Below, in pieces: positions 42,176 through 43,608 of a stretch of DNA of 43,608 bases; positions within the stretch are counted from its first letter, which is position 1; each line of letters starts with the position of its first letter. Under the pieces are notes generated by a model. It made no database searches. It saw nothing but the letters and a program-made list of their open reading frames with translations, and was not told the origin of the DNA. A program made the position numbers and the translations under genes. This DNA comes from Candidatus Hungatella pullicola (GTDB lineage: Bacteria; Bacillota; Clostridia; Lachnospirales; Lachnospiraceae). Where the stretch lies: positions 1 through 43,608 of the forward strand of contig DXFU01000061.1 of assembly GCA_019114305.1 (NCBI GenBank), read 5' to 3'.

Positions 42176-43432
42176 TTATAAAATTTCTTTGGAATGGCAG
42201 CTCACAAATGTGGAGAAAAAGTCTCCGGCGCTTATGGGCTTTGAATAATAATATCCCTGTCCGAAATCACAGCCCAGGTTTTTGATCAGCTGTTCGTCCT
42301 CTTTCGTCTCCACCCCTTCGGCCACAGTGGAAATTCCCAGTTTCTTGGTAAGCTGGACAATTTGCTCCATAATTACTTTTGGACGATGGCGTTCAGCAGC
42401 AGAAACTTTCTGGAGAAAACCTCTGTCCAGTTTCAGTTCGTCTATGGAAAGATTACCCAAAATATTCAGGGATGAATAGCCGCTTCCGAAATCATCCATG
42501 GAGATACGAAAGCCCTTTGCCTGAAGAAGCTCTATTTTTTGGTTCAGCTCTTCCACATTTTCCATGGCAAGACCTTCCAGGATTTCAAGGGTAATGAGAC
42601 TGGCTGGTATTTGGTATTTGTCTACCATTTTGCTCAGGGTTTCCACATAGTCTTTTTCGTAGAAAAGAAGTTTTGACTGATTGACGGAGATGGGAACAGG
42701 AGCATAGCCCTGATCCATCCACTGGCGGAGATAGATGCATACCTGTTCTGCCATATACAGATCCAGTTTGGAACAGAATCCGTTTTGTTCGAACAGAGGA
42801 ATAAACTGATCGGGATAAATGGTTTTTCCTTCCAACGTGATCCACCGGACCAAGGCCTCCGCTCCTCCAAGGAGTCCCGTTTTTAAGTTTATTTTAGGCT
42901 GCAGATACAGACGGAATTCTTTATCCCGAAGAGCCTGGTGCATATGTGTTTCAATATAATTTTCCAGCTCCTCCTGTATGTGAACCTGGGTATTGTAAAA
43001 CCATACATTGTTCTGATAGGAACCTTTGGAGGCCTCCAAAGCAAACAGGGAGTGGGTCATAACCGTATCCGCTGTGGAATGATCGTTTTCCAGAATTACA
43101 ACACCGCAGTACATAAGAAGGCGGTAATTGCTGCTGCTGTATATGGAGGCCCCGCTGATTTCATTCATAATCGTTTCCAAACGAAGCTGAATCAGGTTTT
43201 TACTGGCTGTGGTCATATACAGATAGAACATGTCTGCAGAATCACGGCAGAAAAATTCCTCCTCACCCAGATGGCTCTCCAGAGTTCGTTTAATGTAGCA
43301 TAGAAGCTGATCAGCCTGCTCCTTGCCGAATATTTCATTGATAAATTTAAACTGCCGTATATTCAGGGCAGCTACACAGCCCCCGGACTGTTCCTGAAGC
43401 AGGTTGTTAAGTTTCATGGAAAAATAAGCCAT
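42176..43432 (-). CDS. EAL-domain c-di-GMP phosphodiesterase with degenerate GGDEF, 5' end broken
   Basis: A 418-residue frame. The N-terminal part is a GGDEF-type domain whose signature is degraded to SADMF, so cyclase activity is unlikely. The C-terminal EAL domain (about 160-410) keeps all key motifs: EALVRW, SVNQS, LEILE, MDDFGSGYSS, DELKLDR, AEGVET and GQGYYYSKP. It should hydrolyse c-di-GMP. The only usual start codon is at 43432. However, the same frame continues upstream for 40 codons and includes YHDPVTG, the conserved beginning of GGDEF domains, before a TGA at 43553-43555. No ATG, GTG or TTG occurs in that stretch, so the gene is 5'-truncated or frameshifted, or the window edge is faulty. 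Confidence 0.85.
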   Translation of the reverse strand: MAYFSMKLNNLLQEQSGGCVAALNIRQFKFINEIFGKEQADQLLCYIKRTLESHLGEEEFFCRDSADMFYLYMTTASKNLIQLRLETIMNEISGASIYSSSNYRLLMYCGVVILENDHSTADTVMTHSLFALEASKGSYQNNVWFYNTQVHIQEELENYIETHMHQALRDKEFRLYLQPKINLKTGLLGGAEALVRWITLEGKTIYPDQFIPLFEQNGFCSKLDLYMAEQVCIYLRQWMDQGYAPVPISVNQSKLLFYEKDYVETLSKMVDKYQIPASLITLEILEGLAMENVEELNQKIELLQAKGFRISMDDFGSGYSSLNILGNLSIDELKLDRGFLQKVSAAERHRPKVIMEQIVQLTKKLGISTVAEGVETKEDEQLIKNLGCDFGQGYYYSKPISAGDFFSTFVSCHSKEIL

Positions 43433-43501
43433 ATTGTCCGCTCCTGTTACAGGATCATGGTAGGCGGCACGGATAAGCTGTTTTTTGTCAAGTACTTTTC
43501 C

Positions 43502-43533
43502 CTGAAAAAAGCGTCGGAATTCCCTTTTTTCAG
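43502..43533. other. Hairpin upstream of the EAL gene
   Basis: CTGAAAAAAG (43502-43511) and CTTTTTTCAG (43524-43533) form a perfect 10-bp inverted repeat around a 12-base loop. It lies within the start-less extension of the EAL frame and may be a terminator of a minus-strand gene beyond the window. Confidence 0.5.
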
Positions 43534-43608
43534 CAAGGGATTTTCCCTGCCTTCAGCGGGCATTATGCATCCCTGCGCATGAGGGCGTGCTCCATTCGGT
43601 AGCTTTTC

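Overview
The window looks like chromosome of a gut-type Clostridia, most likely Lachnospiraceae (inference). Supporting signs are AGGAGG-type ribosome binding sites, moderate GC, dense same-strand operons, YesM/YesN-type two-component control of a carbohydrate ABC transporter that has no ATPase of its own, a HAAS-domain protein, paired NlpC/P60 hydrolases, and a candidate forespore promoter. I saw no tRNA, rRNA, CRISPR array, insertion sequence or prophage.

Layout. 135-1511 (-): MATE exporter. 1693-6425 (+): GreA, a second MATE exporter, a HAD phosphatase, an OGG1-type 8-oxoguanine glycosylase, and directly abutting it a RelA/SpoT-domain protein with an unusual C-terminal helical region. 6464-11145: a sigma-A promoter, leuB-ilvD-ilvB and a terminator. 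11207-15933: serC-serA-DUF1015 and an iron-type alcohol dehydrogenase. 15983-17672 (-): an M23 peptidase overlapping a prolyl-tRNA editing (PrdX-like) gene. 17962-20191 (+): a HAAS membrane protein and two secreted NlpC/P60 hydrolases. The two hydrolase promoters share a 12-bp motif arranged like WalR half-sites. 20329-20623: a match to the SigG promoter consensus in front of a 75-residue tetrapeptide-repeat protein. 20839-24013 (+): a rhodanese, two YfcE-type phosphoesterases, a THUMP-domain RNA methyltransferase and a dITP/XTP pyrophosphatase.

24105-37649 is a glycan-utilisation locus. On the minus strand are a histidine kinase, an AraC-type response regulator and a GH105 hydrolase. Divergent on the plus strand are a solute-binding lipoprotein, two permeases, a GH38 alpha-mannosidase, a GH28 enzyme and a Gfo/Idh/MocA oxidoreductase. 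None of the enzymes has a signal peptide, so the likely scheme is import of mannose- and uronate-containing oligosaccharides followed by cytoplasmic breakdown. 37770-42170 (+): a sigma-A promoter, a small two-helix membrane protein, the potassium channel pair KtrB-KtrA, a Pit-type phosphate transporter and a DUF47/PhoU-like partner. 42176 to the window end (-): an EAL phosphodiesterase with a degenerate GGDEF domain whose 5' end appears broken.

The observations most worth following up are the forespore-type promoter and repeat protein (20329-20623), the RelA/SpoT protein with an Rx4H motif (5169-6425), the DUF1015 protein with a ParB/SerK-like ADGHHR motif in a serine operon (13496-14734), and the shared operator of the two NlpC/P60 genes.
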